From Membranipora membranacea (taxonomy: Eukaryota > Bryozoa > Gymnolaemata > Cheilostomatida > Membraniporidae), in the NCBI GenBank assembly GCA_914767715.1, contig OU612065.1:372001-436000 (forward strand): a DNA stretch of 64,000 nucleotides, written 5' to 3'. Below, piece after piece: positions 26,401 through 39,400 of the stretch. The position numbers were made by a program, and so were the translations under genes. The first letter of the stretch is position 1. Every line of letters starts with the position of its first letter. The notes beneath the pieces are model-generated. The model was not told the origin of the DNA, did not search any database, and was given only the letters and a program-made list of their open reading frames with translations.

Positions 26401-29400
26401 ATATCTCTGAGATGCCCCGATATTTCTAGTTTTCTCAGCCTGTGAAACTGACATGAGGCACGTCCAAAGTTTCCTTTTGATACTACAAGTTAACCGTCAC
26501 CATAAGTCGTGTCTGTCTAATCACGAAAACACAAAAGTTTTTTCAGGTTAATTTGTTGTGGAAATAAAAAATGTGTATATATAGGTTATATTATTGGAAC
26601 AAGAACTGTTATCAATGTTTAGACTAGCAGTGAAATTGACCACATAACTGAAGGAAAATGTCTTTTGTTTTCAGATACCTCGGCTAGCTAACAATGTACT
26701 ACTAGAGTGTCTGATATTAGATGATAATAGTATATCTAGTGTAGACGGGTTAGCTTACTGCTGGCTTCCCTCACTACACTCAGTACGTCTGAGTCAGAAC
26801 TCTGTATCTTCTATACAAACTCTACATGGAGCAGTTAGCCTGAGGAACCTGACACTAACCCATAATCAGCTTATAGGTGTGTAGCTGTACTTTACAGCAT
26901 ATCGTACAGTCAGTCAGTCATCCCACCCTCCCTGGTACAGTGTCTTCTCTTTCTCTGTGGCTTGGCTCTTGTGCTATAAGTAAAGGTAACCTTCAAAAAA
27001 TAATCCGACGACATTAATATTGATTATCACTGTGCTTTGAATATTTTCCTCTATCTTATTTGAAGATCCACACAACATAAAAGAAGGCTTGAGGTTTTGT
27101 GCAAAGATAGAAAAGTTGGATTTGGAGGGAAACCCACTTTACAATAAAGAGTCAAACAGGTTGGTATTTTTTATCTACTTTATCTTATTTTTTTTCTTGC
27201 CACTTATGACTATAGAATCAAATTCATCCTCCAGTAGTTCAGACATGCCTGCTTTATATTCATGCCCTTTCCTGTTATAGGTTGAGTATTATTTCCCTTC
27301 TGTTGTAGGTTGAGTATTATTTCGCTTCTGTTATAGGTTGAGTATTATTTCCCTTCTGTTGTAGGTTGAGTATTATTTCGCTTCTGTTATAGGTTGAGTA
27401 TTATGTCCCTTCTGTTGTAGGTTGAGTATTATGTCGGGGTTACCTCAGCTGAAGTTTATTGACGATAATAAATCGCCCAATCACAAGGCAATAGATCTGA
27501 AGTCTGAGATTTTCTGTTTAGTGGAATCAACTCATGAGGCATTCTCTAACCTTGAACAAAACTATCGACACGTAATCAGGTAAGTTTAGGGGGTATATAA
27601 TGAAAATGATAGGGGTCTATAGGTTAGGGGTATATACTGTAAGTTACGGGTATATACTGTAAGTTACGGGTATATACTGTAAGTTACGGGTATATACTGC
27701 TAGTTACAGGTTGTACTGCAATTATTAGTATGATCAAATATTCAAGTCCTAAGTTTTTTTTATGCTGAATTCAAAAGCAAATCGAAAAATGGTTTTTTTT
27801 GCATCAGGTCATATAAAAATTGACGATGCAGCAAATTAACTGAATCCATTGGTGATAGGTCATTAAGACCTTTTATCTTTTTGTTGACAGCGTGAATTGA
27901 AATTGTCCTTAAATTGGCCCAGCCATAGATCGAACACAAATCTCAAACCTTGTGATTGATAAAGCTGGAAAGAATTTTTGATGACATTTACCTAAACTTT
28001 GACATATTTCTCTCTCATATTTGATGGGAAAGAGACTGCCAATAACAAAAGATATTAGAAATGTAGGCAGACTGCCCGGTGCAGTGTATAAGGAACCTTT
28101 TTGATTTTAATTTTATGCTTGTAGTTTATATTTATATTTATATCATGACATAACGTCACATCTGACATCTAACCTGTAAAACATGACTCAGTGTGGAGTC
28201 GTTGATTGATTGATTTATTTATTGATTGGTTGTATTGCTATTCGAATAGATTGTGAGGAATATTTTCAGGTATACAACTTAACCAATAGGTCACCGTTAA
28301 ACACTCTACTTAGACATAATAATCTTTATTTCAGTGACCATCTGTCTCATTTTCCGACGTCGAATCAGCAGTTACTGTCATCGGTCACACAACTGGTATC
28401 ATACTATGAGACCATGTTTGGTCTGGCTGAGAATGTACGCTATGCTCACGAGTATGGCACGATGACAGTAGATATTCCATCATCATCCATAGCTGAAAGT
28501 GCCAGGGATTTATTTGAGGCTAAGCTCATTGACAAGTCAATGGAAGTAAAACAAGTTATCGCACAGCAGATGCCAGCAGAAGATGATACACCTGCAGTGT
28601 CCATATCTCAGACTACTGCAAATTTATCTCAGCCTATTCCCACTTCCTCTGCTAAGGACATTTTTGAAAAAAAGTGAGTAAACAAAGTGATAAGGGAACA
28701 CCAGAGTTGAGGCAAATCACCAGTGATTTCAATCATTTGACTAATCTGAGTTCCAGTGATTTTGTGATTCAAATTGAATCAAACTATTTGCATCTACTAA
28801 CAGATTTGATCTGCCTTCTCCTGTGATTTGGTCAAATGAGCTTTTATTCTCCCGATATTCTGATGCTACGTAACAGCAAATTATTTTTCAGTTTGAATTT
28901 CTGGTTCCATAACATACCTTGAAGCCTCGATTTCAAGCGATTACACTATACATTATATTTAAGGTCAAATTGATTATAGTAACAAACTTGAATTTATCAC
29001 CCAAGTTTGGCTGCCAAATGTATATAGTATTTCCTCACTGGCGTTTCAGATTGAGAGCCACATTAGAGTCTACTCCTCTCAAAGTAAGCTCTGAGAATAT
29101 TCAGATGATCAAAGACTCAATATCTCCTCTGACCAGCTTCAACAGCGCCCTGTTTGCCAGAAAAGATAAACACAGCTCTCGATCTGTCACTGCTAGGTCA
29201 TCCCGAGGTCATATGCGAGATGAAATAAGAAAACATATGAACGGAGCTGCCACTAGAATACAGGTAAAGGGGATACAACTCATCCCGCCATATATCAACA
29301 TATATCAGCCCAGTCTGTCTTGACAAGCTTTTTCCTCAAGACAGGCTAATATGAACCCAGCTCTTCGGTGACGTTCTCATCGTCTAATGTGTCACTGTGA

Positions 29401-32400
29401 CTATCTTGTTGTTTTATTTTTATCACCTCTCCTGGGATTTATTTGTCAGGCCTGGTGGAGAGGTACATTATTTAGGAGAAGACTGTTGAGAGCCTTAGAA
29501 CAGGCTAAAGAGTTACAGGGTAGCGAGTCTGATGACAGCGATGAAGACATTGCAGAGGTGGATCTATCATCATTTGATTATAACATTGATGATGTTTGGT
29601 TGGCACCCGAAGTACCGAATCTACCACAAAAGTATGTTCACTAAATAGAACTTTTGCTGGTGTAATGATTCTAAGAAATTTAGCATACACAATAACAAAT
29701 AATTGTATTATAATGTATTAGACTGACAGTAATTTAGTATGCCACTGCATTGAGGTGTCTAGGCGATGCCAGTACAACAATAAAACAAGCTAACTTAACA
29801 CATGCTCTGACATGATTATGGCGTTGTATTTATTTTTATTATTTTTGTTATAATAACAACCACCATGCCATGGTGTGCTTAAGTCCAAGGCATCCTCTGT
29901 CAAGTTGTTCACTGTCAGGCTTATCATCATGATGAATTTATATTTACAGTCATGCAGTTCTACCACCAACATTGAATCTGTCCCATCTACATAATGGGCA
30001 CAGCTATGAGCCAGCAGAAGCTTGGAATCCCTCTCCGAGCCCTGTGATTGGCTTGTCACATGGTATGGCCGACCCTCACTCTGACAGGAGTGGGGATATG
30101 AGTCACAGATCTAAACGAGAAGAGTTAATACAGCAGGACTGGTGAGTGTGTAACGTAAAGTTTCATGTAGAGTTCCACCTAAAGCTTTGTGGAAAACCTC
30201 GGAGAAAACTTCGCGGAAACTTCATGTAAAACCTCAAGTTTCATGGAAAGATAAGTCTGACCCGGAGTTTGTCTGTAATAAAGAGGGGGCATATTATGAT
30301 ATTGTTCTAAGCCCGATAAACTTTTTCTTTGCTGATCAAATAAGACCATGTACGGAAAAATAGACCGCAATAACAATCGAGTGTATTGTCTGAAATGTCT
30401 ATAGTAAAGACAGAGAGAATAGTAGTTGATGTTTGCTGTCTTAAGGCTGACTAACTAACTAAACTTTTAGGGGCTTCAAAGATGCTCACACAGCAGAACT
30501 GATGATGAAGAGAGCAAAGAAGCTGAAATATAACGCTCAAAACAGGAAGAAACTTAGTAAGCTAGGTAAGATCTCAGTGTAGTTAGTAAGCTAGGTAAGA
30601 TCGCAGTTTAGTGTAAATAAAAATGTTTCTTAGGAGAAAATTAGTATCACGTTGATCACAAGAGGCTGCAGAATCTATTGTAATTTTTAACACAAAATCC
30701 GACCAAAATTGATTAGAGCCATCACAAAAAACCTGTGGAGGTGAACTGCAAATCAATGATATCATCATTGCTACTACACAGTTCAATCTGGCTACGTGAC
30801 CCGCACCGTTAAGTACTGAACTTTTAGGCTTTCGCACGGCCACTTTTTATGTTTTTTGGAGTAGTCTACTAAATTCTATTATGTGTTGAGACATTATTAA
30901 TCATTTGTATTATCATCATCACTATTATTACTAGTGTATCATGTGACTTAGTTTATTATCTAACACAGACGCTGTGGGTCGGTATGAGCACCAGAGAAAG
31001 GTGACAGAAGCAGTAGAACCACCCAAAGTTTTCGCACCAATCAGAAAAGGGGCTCCAAAAAAAGAGTACTTTAAAGGTAGGCCCTCATCACCCTTCTGAT
31101 ATGATATGAGTAATTAGAGGCGTTATAAAATGTCCTTATCACTGATAGGTATTCTCTGATCAGAGAAACATATCTGACTTTGAACAAGCATATGGCAATT
31201 TATATATGGTTGACAGAATGCATTTCTGGACATTGATTGGTCCACATTTACAGTAAAGCTACAGCCAACCACTTGTTAAACTTTTGTTAAGCAGCTTTTG
31301 CCAGATTTTGTGAAAGTTGCATCAATCAGTTCATTACATAGAAACTGCCAAAATTTTAGCTAGATCCAGTTACAGACTCAAAGTTATATAGTGACATAAT
31401 TACTCAACAAATACCTGTCTATTCTACCACTGATTTATGAATTGATATCGATGGACCTAATTAATACTCATTCGATGTGATTAATAACACTACAAATTCA
31501 CGCTGGGAGTATCATATTGTGGAATGTGATACCAGTAAGTTTGATGTTATCCTGATCTTGTTGTTCTCATTGTAAAATCACAAGCAGCACCTGGATAAGC
31601 GCAAGCAGTTTGTGACATAGGATTAAATATTTGTGACTTAAATTGTAGCCCTGGAGGAGCAGGCTTATAAGAAGGATTTGATTAAATCAGAACAGAAGGA
31701 TGCAGCTGTAGAGAGAACGTTTGAGTGGATACATACTCAGGTTAACTCTCAGACTACTCCGGCTGGTGTGGGCAGTCCCGGTAACAGTGGGGATAGGGTG
31801 AGCAGCGGGGACAGTCAGCTACCTTATATGGATAAACGTGTACTAGAGGGAGGCAGGACACAGCTAGTGGTAAGTCATACATGAGTCGGTAAGATCTGGT
31901 GTTGTGGAAACTGATTTTAATATAACAAGAATCGATGCAGCTACCTGATCATCATATTGCCATGTTACGTAGTAAGTTTCATTTTTTTATATTCTTTTGC
32001 TCAGGTTGAGGTTATCAGTGAGGTGTTCAATATCATTTATTCTCAACCAGATCATACTTTATCCTCATCCTTGTGTTGTCTGGTTTTAGGGTAGCCCTCT
32101 GGAGATAATGTCAGTAGACAGTTATTATGGGCCATCATCAGCCGGCAGCCACAGAACTCAATTATCATACCAACATGCTGCTATGGACAACAACTTAACC
32201 TCACAGCACAGTGCACCACGTGGTCAGTATAATAGTCATAATGAGAAAGAAAGAAAGCCATGTCCCACTCTAGATCAAGTTTGATCCATTTTGCCAGCGT
32301 CGGAATTGCCCCACTCTCTATTCATGTGAAACAGTATATTTGTAGCACCATTTAGGTAGTTGTCTCCTCTTTGGACATGTGGTAATATGTCTAATAGCCT

Positions 32401-32858
32401 CCTTATTGTCAGGGAGAGCGGGACGGGTATATCCCACCCTCGTCAGGGAGAGCGGGACGGGTATATCCCACCCTCCCTACTTATATTGATTTAATGAGTG
32501 CACTTGATAGATATTTGAGTTGAAGCACCAGTAGTGTGTTGTGATCAAACAGGCAGCATGAAGCATAACCATGATTTGCCAAGTTGTATGAAAAATTATG
32601 TGAAAATTCAAAGTTCTGCACATCCAATTAGAATTTGTGTGATTCCTTATATACTCTTCAATTACATCTTCAAATGTAAGCAGTCAAGTATGATTTTATT
32701 TTACAGATAAGAAAGTCAACATGGAAACCTCCAATCATAACGCTAAGTCCTCGTCTTCTAGAAATCAAGCGAAAAAAGCGTCACACAAATCTGAGACACA
32801 CCATCTAGATGGCTTCAATGCTTGGGGCTCTGGGTTAAAAAGAAGTAAACACCATTAA
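20411..32858 (+). CDS. LRRIQ1: Leucine-rich repeat and IQ domain-containing protein (LRRIQ1 homologue), 25 exons, 1673 aa
   Basis: Likely a calmodulin-binding scaffold; LRRIQ1 is little studied. Exons: 20411-20693, 20850-20941, 21482-21572, 21772-22076, 22481-22672, 22858-22997, 23172-23298, 23423-24180, 24368-24676, 25034-25172, 25371-25523, 25726-25873, 26026-26219, 26675-26876, 27066-27159, 27421-27579, 28335-28673, 29050-29263, 29450-29631, 29950-30141, 30471-30565, 30969-31076, 31649-31869, 32090-32222, 32707-32858. All are GT-AG with matching phases; length (5022 nt) is close to human LRRIQ1 (about 1720 aa). Acidic N-terminus; IQ motif near 356-370 (VVIQSAYRGYR); long Glu/Lys/Arg coiled coil 410-765 with four tandem APPPSIP units; leucine-rich repeats 812-1075; second IQ near 1310-1330 (RIQAWWRGTLFRRRLL); Ser-rich tail. 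An in-frame TAG directly precedes the ATG, fixing the start. AATAAA at 33043-33052 fits polyadenylation. Confidence 0.93.
22134..22414. repeat. 27-28-bp minisatellite in LRRIQ1 intron 4
   Basis: About ten units of gtgagttggtcagggcgtgagctgtgca, some with the shorter gtgagtgagca end. The array fills most of the intron between exons 4 and 5 (22077-22480). Units contain gtgagt, a consensus 5' splice site, many times over. Confidence 0.9.
24729..24990 (-). mobile_element. Small retrotransposon tail fragment in LRRIQ1 intron 9
   Basis: On the minus strand the frame reads THIRHNQHNHSHPIKMR, then CGAIQEDHIHYVCTYPKYN and SIRKL. This resembles the C-terminal Cys/His knuckle of LINE polymerases (C-x-E-D-x2-H-x3-x-C-P-x-Y-x2-R). 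The frame is short and antisense to the host gene. Alternative: chance similarity. Confidence 0.45.
27281..27420 (+). repeat. Tandem 28-bp duplication of a 3' splice site (5 repeat units, 6 acceptors)
   Basis: Each unit is gttgagtattatttc plus a pyrimidine-rich cttctgttgtag/cttctgttatag. Acceptors AG end at 27280, 27308, 27336, 27364, 27392 and 27420. Only the last leads into the real exon 16 of LRRIQ1 (gttgagtattatgtcggggt). In the reading phase of exon 15, every earlier acceptor reads nine codons and then the TAG of the next acceptor. Confidence 0.93.
27630..27712 (+). repeat. 20-bp tandem repeat with donor-like motif, LRRIQ1 intron 16
   Basis: Four units of gggtatatactgtaagttac. GTAAGT occurs at 27639, 27659 and 27679, and is lost in the fourth unit. 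The true donor of exon 16 (cag|gtaagt) is about 60 nt upstream at 27580. Confidence 0.85.
29312..29347. repeat. Short hairpin related to the element at 43045-43130
   Basis: agtctgtcttga pairs with tcaagacaggct (12 bp with one G-T pair) around caagctttttcc, in LRRIQ1 intron 18. The core cctgtcttgrcaagctt is shared with the larger inverted repeat in the TRP gene. Confidence 0.6.
32408..32475. repeat. 34-bp direct duplication in LRRIQ1 intron 24
   Basis: Two exact head-to-tail copies of a 34-bp unit beginning gtcagggagagcgggacggg and ending tatatcccaccctc. Confidence 0.85.
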
Positions 32859-33477
32859 CCATAACCGTAATAAGAGCCTCAGATCCACATGTATGCTGTT
32901 AATGACTACGCTATGTATGTATTTAGTCATCATAAAATTCATGTGTTTCTCATATAATTGTTGAGTTTTGTATTATTTGACTCCGTCCATGTTGTTATGA
33001 CAGACAGCATTTTTATTATATTTTTTTTCCAGTATAAATATAAATAAATAAATGGTGCAATTGATCTTACGCTCAAACTAAATAGTACATTCGGGAATGG
33101 ATTAACACATGTTGAGCTTTTGATTAGAGGTCGGTTTTGTATGATGTAAAAAGGTTTGTGGGGATGAGAGAATGTATCGTAGTAGTAAGTATAAGAATAG
33201 AAGAGTATATGTCCTCAAGGATTTATAAATGTAAGAAATATTTGGCCATTATTTGAAATTTGCACAAAATTATCACAAAAGCTTTGAGAACTGAATTGCA
33301 GTTACATAACAACTGGTTGGTTGCAACAAAATAAGCATTAAAACTTGACAGATTAGAACTATAATACCAGTAACCATTATTCTATATCAGTTTTTTTATT
33401 ATTAAAGTAAGACGGTTGAATAATCGCCCTGCGCTTGTAGAAATATTACAAGTCGTGGTGTAGAAATTATGCTGAAT
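32859..33477. terminator. Convergent 3' ends of LRRIQ1 and TRP channel genes
   Basis: 620 bp separate the two stop codons. Plus-strand AATAAA at 33043-33052 would serve LRRIQ1. Plus-strand TTTATT at 33395-33400 (AATAAA on the minus strand) would serve the TRP gene. The predicted 3' ends would not overlap. Poly(A) use is inferred from motifs only. Confidence 0.6.
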
Positions 33478-36400
33478 CTAAAGTTTAGTAACTTGATTAG
33501 AGTCGTCATCCTTCTGGGCATCAGGCTGTTGTAGTCCAGTATGAGATTGAAGTAGAGAGATTATTCTGGCTTCTCTCAGTTTACCCTCCTCGGATAACTT
33601 CTCTATCCTGAGTGTTAAGTCCTGTATGACTAGGTCCTTATCACTTAGTCTCTCTATTATCTCTGCTTCATGTATCTTTATATACCATCTGTTAGTGTCA
33701 GGCTCAAACCAGAGTTGAGGCGGGCGGTAGTAAGATCGCCCCATATTCTGTTCCAATTCTAGGGGAAGTCGTAGCGAGCCCACTTTCCACATTACTTCAG
33801 ACATTTGTCTGACCCCGGAGTAGGAGTCGCTCATCATAGCTATGAGAAGATTAAGAAGCACTATTGTGCTCAGTATGATGTAAACTGAATAAATGATTTT
33901 CATAAAAGACTCAGATTTGTCCACTTGGTCTATCCCGTCAGAGTCGGGCTCAAAATCAGCCATACCAACCATCCAATTAAACACAAGAAACATACTCTCT
34001 ACTCCTGATACCTTCATAGAGGGTACAGCCTGGGTAAGCGCACCATAAGAAAGTGAAAACGCCAACAGAATAAACAGGTATATTAGCACAAAGCGCATCA
34101 TATCTCGGAATATGATATGCTGCAATATGGTGGAGAAGTGGTGTACTTGTCTAAATCCTCGAGTAAAACTGAATGAGTAAACCCAGCCAAAGATTAGGCT
34201 TACAGCTAGTACATAGTCCTGACTGACGTGACAGTATCGATTCATTGAGTACCATATTATAGTAGTGATGGAGTAGAAAAAGCCGCATAATTGTACAATG
34301 ATATATCCAAACAGGTGCTCCCCTTGTGACACAGTGCCCTGACAGCTCTGTCTTACTCCTACTCTACCACAGCCTATTAAACTTCTCACTACCTTCATGA
34401 TGTCAGATATGATGAGTAAAATAGGCCAGATGAGACACACAGCCAGGGCAAGCTCTGAGTTCCATGTTCTGTTATAAGCGTCTGTAGTTTGTACAGTGAT
34501 GTTAGTTGACAGAGCAAAGTCTACACAACGAGCTAACTGCTGTACAGAGAAATAGGAATACAAGGACATGATAACTACGTGGAATACGAAGATGAAAGCA
34601 AACAGTTTTTGATAAGCTCCCCAATAAGAGTCGACTATATTCTTCATGGGCGAGGTGTCCAATATTGGCGCAACAAACTGGTGCTCATCTACTTTGACTA
34701 GAAGTTCAGCTACAGTAGTCGGATTGAGATCGGATGTGGTTAGTACCGGTCTACTGCTCTCCGTGTCGTTGGCTGGTGCTATGCCAGTCTGGTTTTTACT
34801 CATCTTGCGCTCAGCTTGATTCTTTAGTGTAGAGGTCATTGGAAGAAGATCAGAGACATCATAGGTGACACTGCTGCCTTGAGCATTAGTCCATCTAAAT
34901 ACATTTGGAGTGTTCAAGATCGCTATCACCACCTCTAAAATAATGGAAAAAGATTTTGGGCTTTTATAAGGCAAATTACCGACATATGAAATCCTCTTTT
35001 TCTGTTTACCCGGCTGAGTAATACTATGTGAGTGTATTCCAGCATAGCCTGCTGATGATTGGTATAAATAGCTGAGTAGCTAACATCATGTTGAGATCTC
35101 ATACCTGAAGACGCTAGCTTTGAAGCATACTGTAAGACATTGCATCCATCAGCATCTCTGACTTGAGTAAACAGGTGCTGTAAGGCCTCTCTCTTATACA
35201 CCAGGCTGTCCTCTGCGTGCTCACTTGGTACACTTCTACGATTTTTTCTACACCACCAGTTTATGCTCATATCTCTGATTGAGTTGAATACCTAATAACA
35301 CAACATACAGAGATTACAGGGTAATATAATAAATTTATACTTCAGGTGCTGATTCTATATTAGGTGCTGATTCTATATTTCTAAAATTTTCGATATAAAG
35401 GTAAGCCTTAAGAAGGATTGCGAGAAGCTAGTAGGGAGAGCCAGGGAAGGGAGGGATGTGTGACAACTCACCAGCATATAACTGTAGGCATGTTCTCTGT
35501 TCTGAGAGATCAGCAGAGTTAGATAGTGTAGTGCGCTCAGCCCTGATTGGTTAGTCTTACATAAGTCTGCTCCTGATCGGATGAGCAGCTCTACCATGCT
35601 GTGATGACAGCTCTTTGTAGCCACATGAAGAGGAGTATCTCCATCTATATCTCTCTTATCCAGATCGATGGCTCGTCCCACGGCAGAGAAAGTTTGTATC
35701 AGTTGCCTCAATGTATCAAGATCACCATTCAATATGGCTAAAAGTAGAGTTTATTTCTCATGTACAAAGACATACATTAGAAATAAGATCAGGCACATGT
35801 GGCTTCTATTTAATCTTTGTCCTTTGTTTATACACCATTTTGGTAAAATAATAGAGTTGTAGAACCAGAGCATGATGAGGCATAATAGTTGCGGAACCAA
35901 ATTTTGTTGTATTTGGGATGACAGCTATATTGAGTGAAGCAAATTTCTGCTTCACACGTACGGCTCGCTCTCAATGACTAACCTGTATGTATTGGAGCAT
36001 TTCCATTACTATCCAGTACATTGGGTGAGAGATGATGTAACTCTGGTATTATAGCTGAATTTCTGGCTGCCACAGCAGAGTGTAACGCTGATCTGCTTTG
36101 TGAATCCTATTAAATTAATACAATATAAATTTAAATGAGATGTAAGCTGTGCAATAGATTGTAGTGATTATGAACTTCTCAATGTTATTCTTTTTCACCG
36201 TGTCACTTATTTTTTCGGAACAAATCTGTCTCACTGTGACTTTTTATATTAAGACTCCTATATCATAAAATAAAAAAGATTGTAAGGATATAAAGACTAT
36301 GACCTTGATGTGTACCACAGTCCAGTCATGATGTAAGATCATCTGTGTAACTAGTTGCTGTATATTATTATGATGGACTGCAGTAGATCGAGCTGCCAGG

Positions 36401-39400
36401 TGGAGTGCTGTCTGGTTATATTTATTTCTTTCTCCCAGGTTACTTATTCCCAGTAGGATTGTTATTGACTCGTTACAGGCATTCTCACAGGCTACATGTA
36501 GTGGTGTGTATCCTCTATCATCCTGTTAAATGTAAGAATACTATCACATGCACATTTATGTTGAGGATGGAAGGCGCTATCATTATTCTCTTGTCTATAG
36601 TTATGTTCTTTTTTTACATATATAGACAACTCCAAAGACATCGTGGACTTATTTTATTCTACAACGAATTAAAGTTCATCGTACTCAGGCTTTAGAGCTT
36701 AGACCCCAAAGTTTTAAGAGTAAAACAAAAAATAAGAACTTTTGTACTGTAGTTCTGTTACGCCCGGTTATAATTCTAACTAATTACAGTTCATTAATAT
36801 TTCACCTTGGCTCGACATGTTTTCTCATTAGCGAACTTCTTAAGTGTGTCAGCCTGATTGTGGAGAGCGGCGATGTGAATAAATGTGCTCTCATCTGAAT
36901 CCTTAGCCAGTATATCCAGATTCATCTCCAGTAAGAACTGAATTATCTCATTATCTCCTGCAGCAAAGAGGTTAAATACACTTCGCTTATATCAGTCAGA
37001 ATGTGTAATATAACTCAAAATCATCACAGCAAACTTTGCGCAGGTGTCAGTTGCTGTACACACATCATAGACACGTCATAAACAAATGTATTATGCTGAC
37101 ACAAAATTTGATTGGCTCATATAGGTCACAAAGTATCACTGTGTCCTGAGAGTTGGTAAATTATTTCTAACACTATCATGATAGAAAAATATGCAAAAAA
37201 AATTTGACGTTAAAACTGCAACCAAGGAGTAATGGGCCTGCTACACAGGCCGATGTTTGGCATCTATTAGCATCGACATAGGCTACGATGGGATCAACCT
37301 GCGCTCAACGATGTGCATCGTATGCATCTATAGGCAACACCGGTCTGTTGGTGTTTCAGTCGACTTAGTCGGTCGATCCTCTCTTTTCATTGGCTGATGG
37401 GTTTATAGCAGTAACGGCGCAAAAAGTATATGGACTATTATTGTCTGTGATTGGTTAATAATGAGTCATGACTGTTAAATGGCCATACTGGGATATATAA
37501 TCAGTCGACCACAACGTTGGCTGCATCTGCAAGTGTAGCACATGTTACGATGTTAGCATCGAGCACAGGTTGTTTGTAAGATGCAAAACATCGGCCCATG
37601 TAGCATGGCCTTAAGGACCAATGGAGGTGGGGATAAGTGGACCTACCTATTGAGATGGGGTAAGTGAATCTCACGGCAGAGGCCAGGCTAAGTGAACTTA
37701 CCGATTGAGGCAGCAGCATGTAAAGGTGTGATACCAGCAGGTAATATAAGCTTCTGTTTGTCACTGGAAGCATCAGATGTAGACGGAGTGACATCATCAG
37801 TTTGGTCTCTTTCTGGTTTACTGGTAGCGTGATCCACCAGGGCCTTAAAAATAAAACATACAAAAAATATAAAAAGTCATGTAGTGTGTTACCCTATTAT
37901 TGTGTAACATAAATCCTATACAAGCAAGATGATAATGTGTCGGTTAGTAGAGCACTCATCTCTTAACCATGGAAACTAATCATTATCATATGCTGCAAAA
38001 ATCAAGATAGCATTATCGACAATTCCTGCTGATACCTGCAAGAGGTCTCGTTCCCAAATTGCTCACTGCTTAAGAGAACTATAGAGCCTCTGGGTCTATG
38101 ACTTGGGAATGAATCAGCTTATTTTAAGACCAAAAGAGCCAGGATTTTGAGCTAAGTGACAGTGAGGATTTTGAGCTTAGTGACAGCGAAGATTTCGCTA
38201 AAATGCCTGGCTCATTCAAATTAAAACAGACCGTGGACCATTCATCATACCATCATCATCTTAGCATCTTTCTGTTCTAAGGCAAAGTCCCACACAGTTT
38301 TGCCTGCATGATTTCTATGGTTGAAGTCACTGCCACATTTAGCCAGAAATACTACAACCATATGATGGCCGTGTGACGCAGCGAGTAACATGGCATCATT
38401 TCCTTGGTCATCCAGACTCTCTATTGAAGCACCTACAAACATAAATCAATAACCATAGGTCATTAATTTTTAGCAACTAACTTTATTTTATGGCCCCCAG
38501 ACTATTGTCACCCGTCCGACAACCCCCCTCCCCCCCGGGGTTCGATGGTTGTATGGTTTGATGTTTTGTAAATAAATTCAAGAACCGAACAACATAACCA
38601 TCAATACATTCATGGCCATTAATTATGTATTTCTTTTAAAACATTAACTGACCTCCATCAGCGAGCAGCATCATAGCAATGTCTAGATTGCCCTCGGCAG
38701 ATGCAAAGTGGAGTGCCGTGTGTCCGCTCTTCATTCTCACATTAACATCAGCTCCCCGGCCGATTAGTAAGCGTACTATCTCAGTAAAACCCATAGCTGA
38801 CGCTGCTATTATTGGACAGACCAGACCCAAACTTCTCCTGATGTTTACATCTATAGTCTTACTGTTAACCAGTAACTCCTGTAAGTACCAGTGATATACA
38901 TGTGTAAGATGACTGACGAGGGCGGAGGGGGGGACACATTGATAGGAAATCGGTAAAGAGACAACCAATACAAAACAAGCTGTCTGTAACTTACTGTTTG
39001 ATTCATTAGAGATTGGACAAGACAAAGGCTATTATATAATATATAAATTCACTGAACCAACATTGTATTGGTCTATGGATCCAGCAGCATGAGATAGTAA
39101 CATCCAGGAAATTATTTAGCCGGGAAATCCAACCTGGCAGGCAAAACACGGCCTGATTATAATACCTGTACTACTTGTGTGTGACCGCTACGACAGGCCC
39201 AATGTAGAGCACTAGAGCCCTTATCGTTCTGTCCATTAACATTGGCTCCAAGCTGTATCAGTAATCTCACAGTCTCCGCTTTATTATCATTAGCAGCCCA
39301 CAATATGGGTAAATCCTTCTTCTCATTAGCCAGGTCAACAGGCATCCCACAATCCTTGATAAAGTATGTCACCAATTCTAAACAAATGTACACAGTGTCA

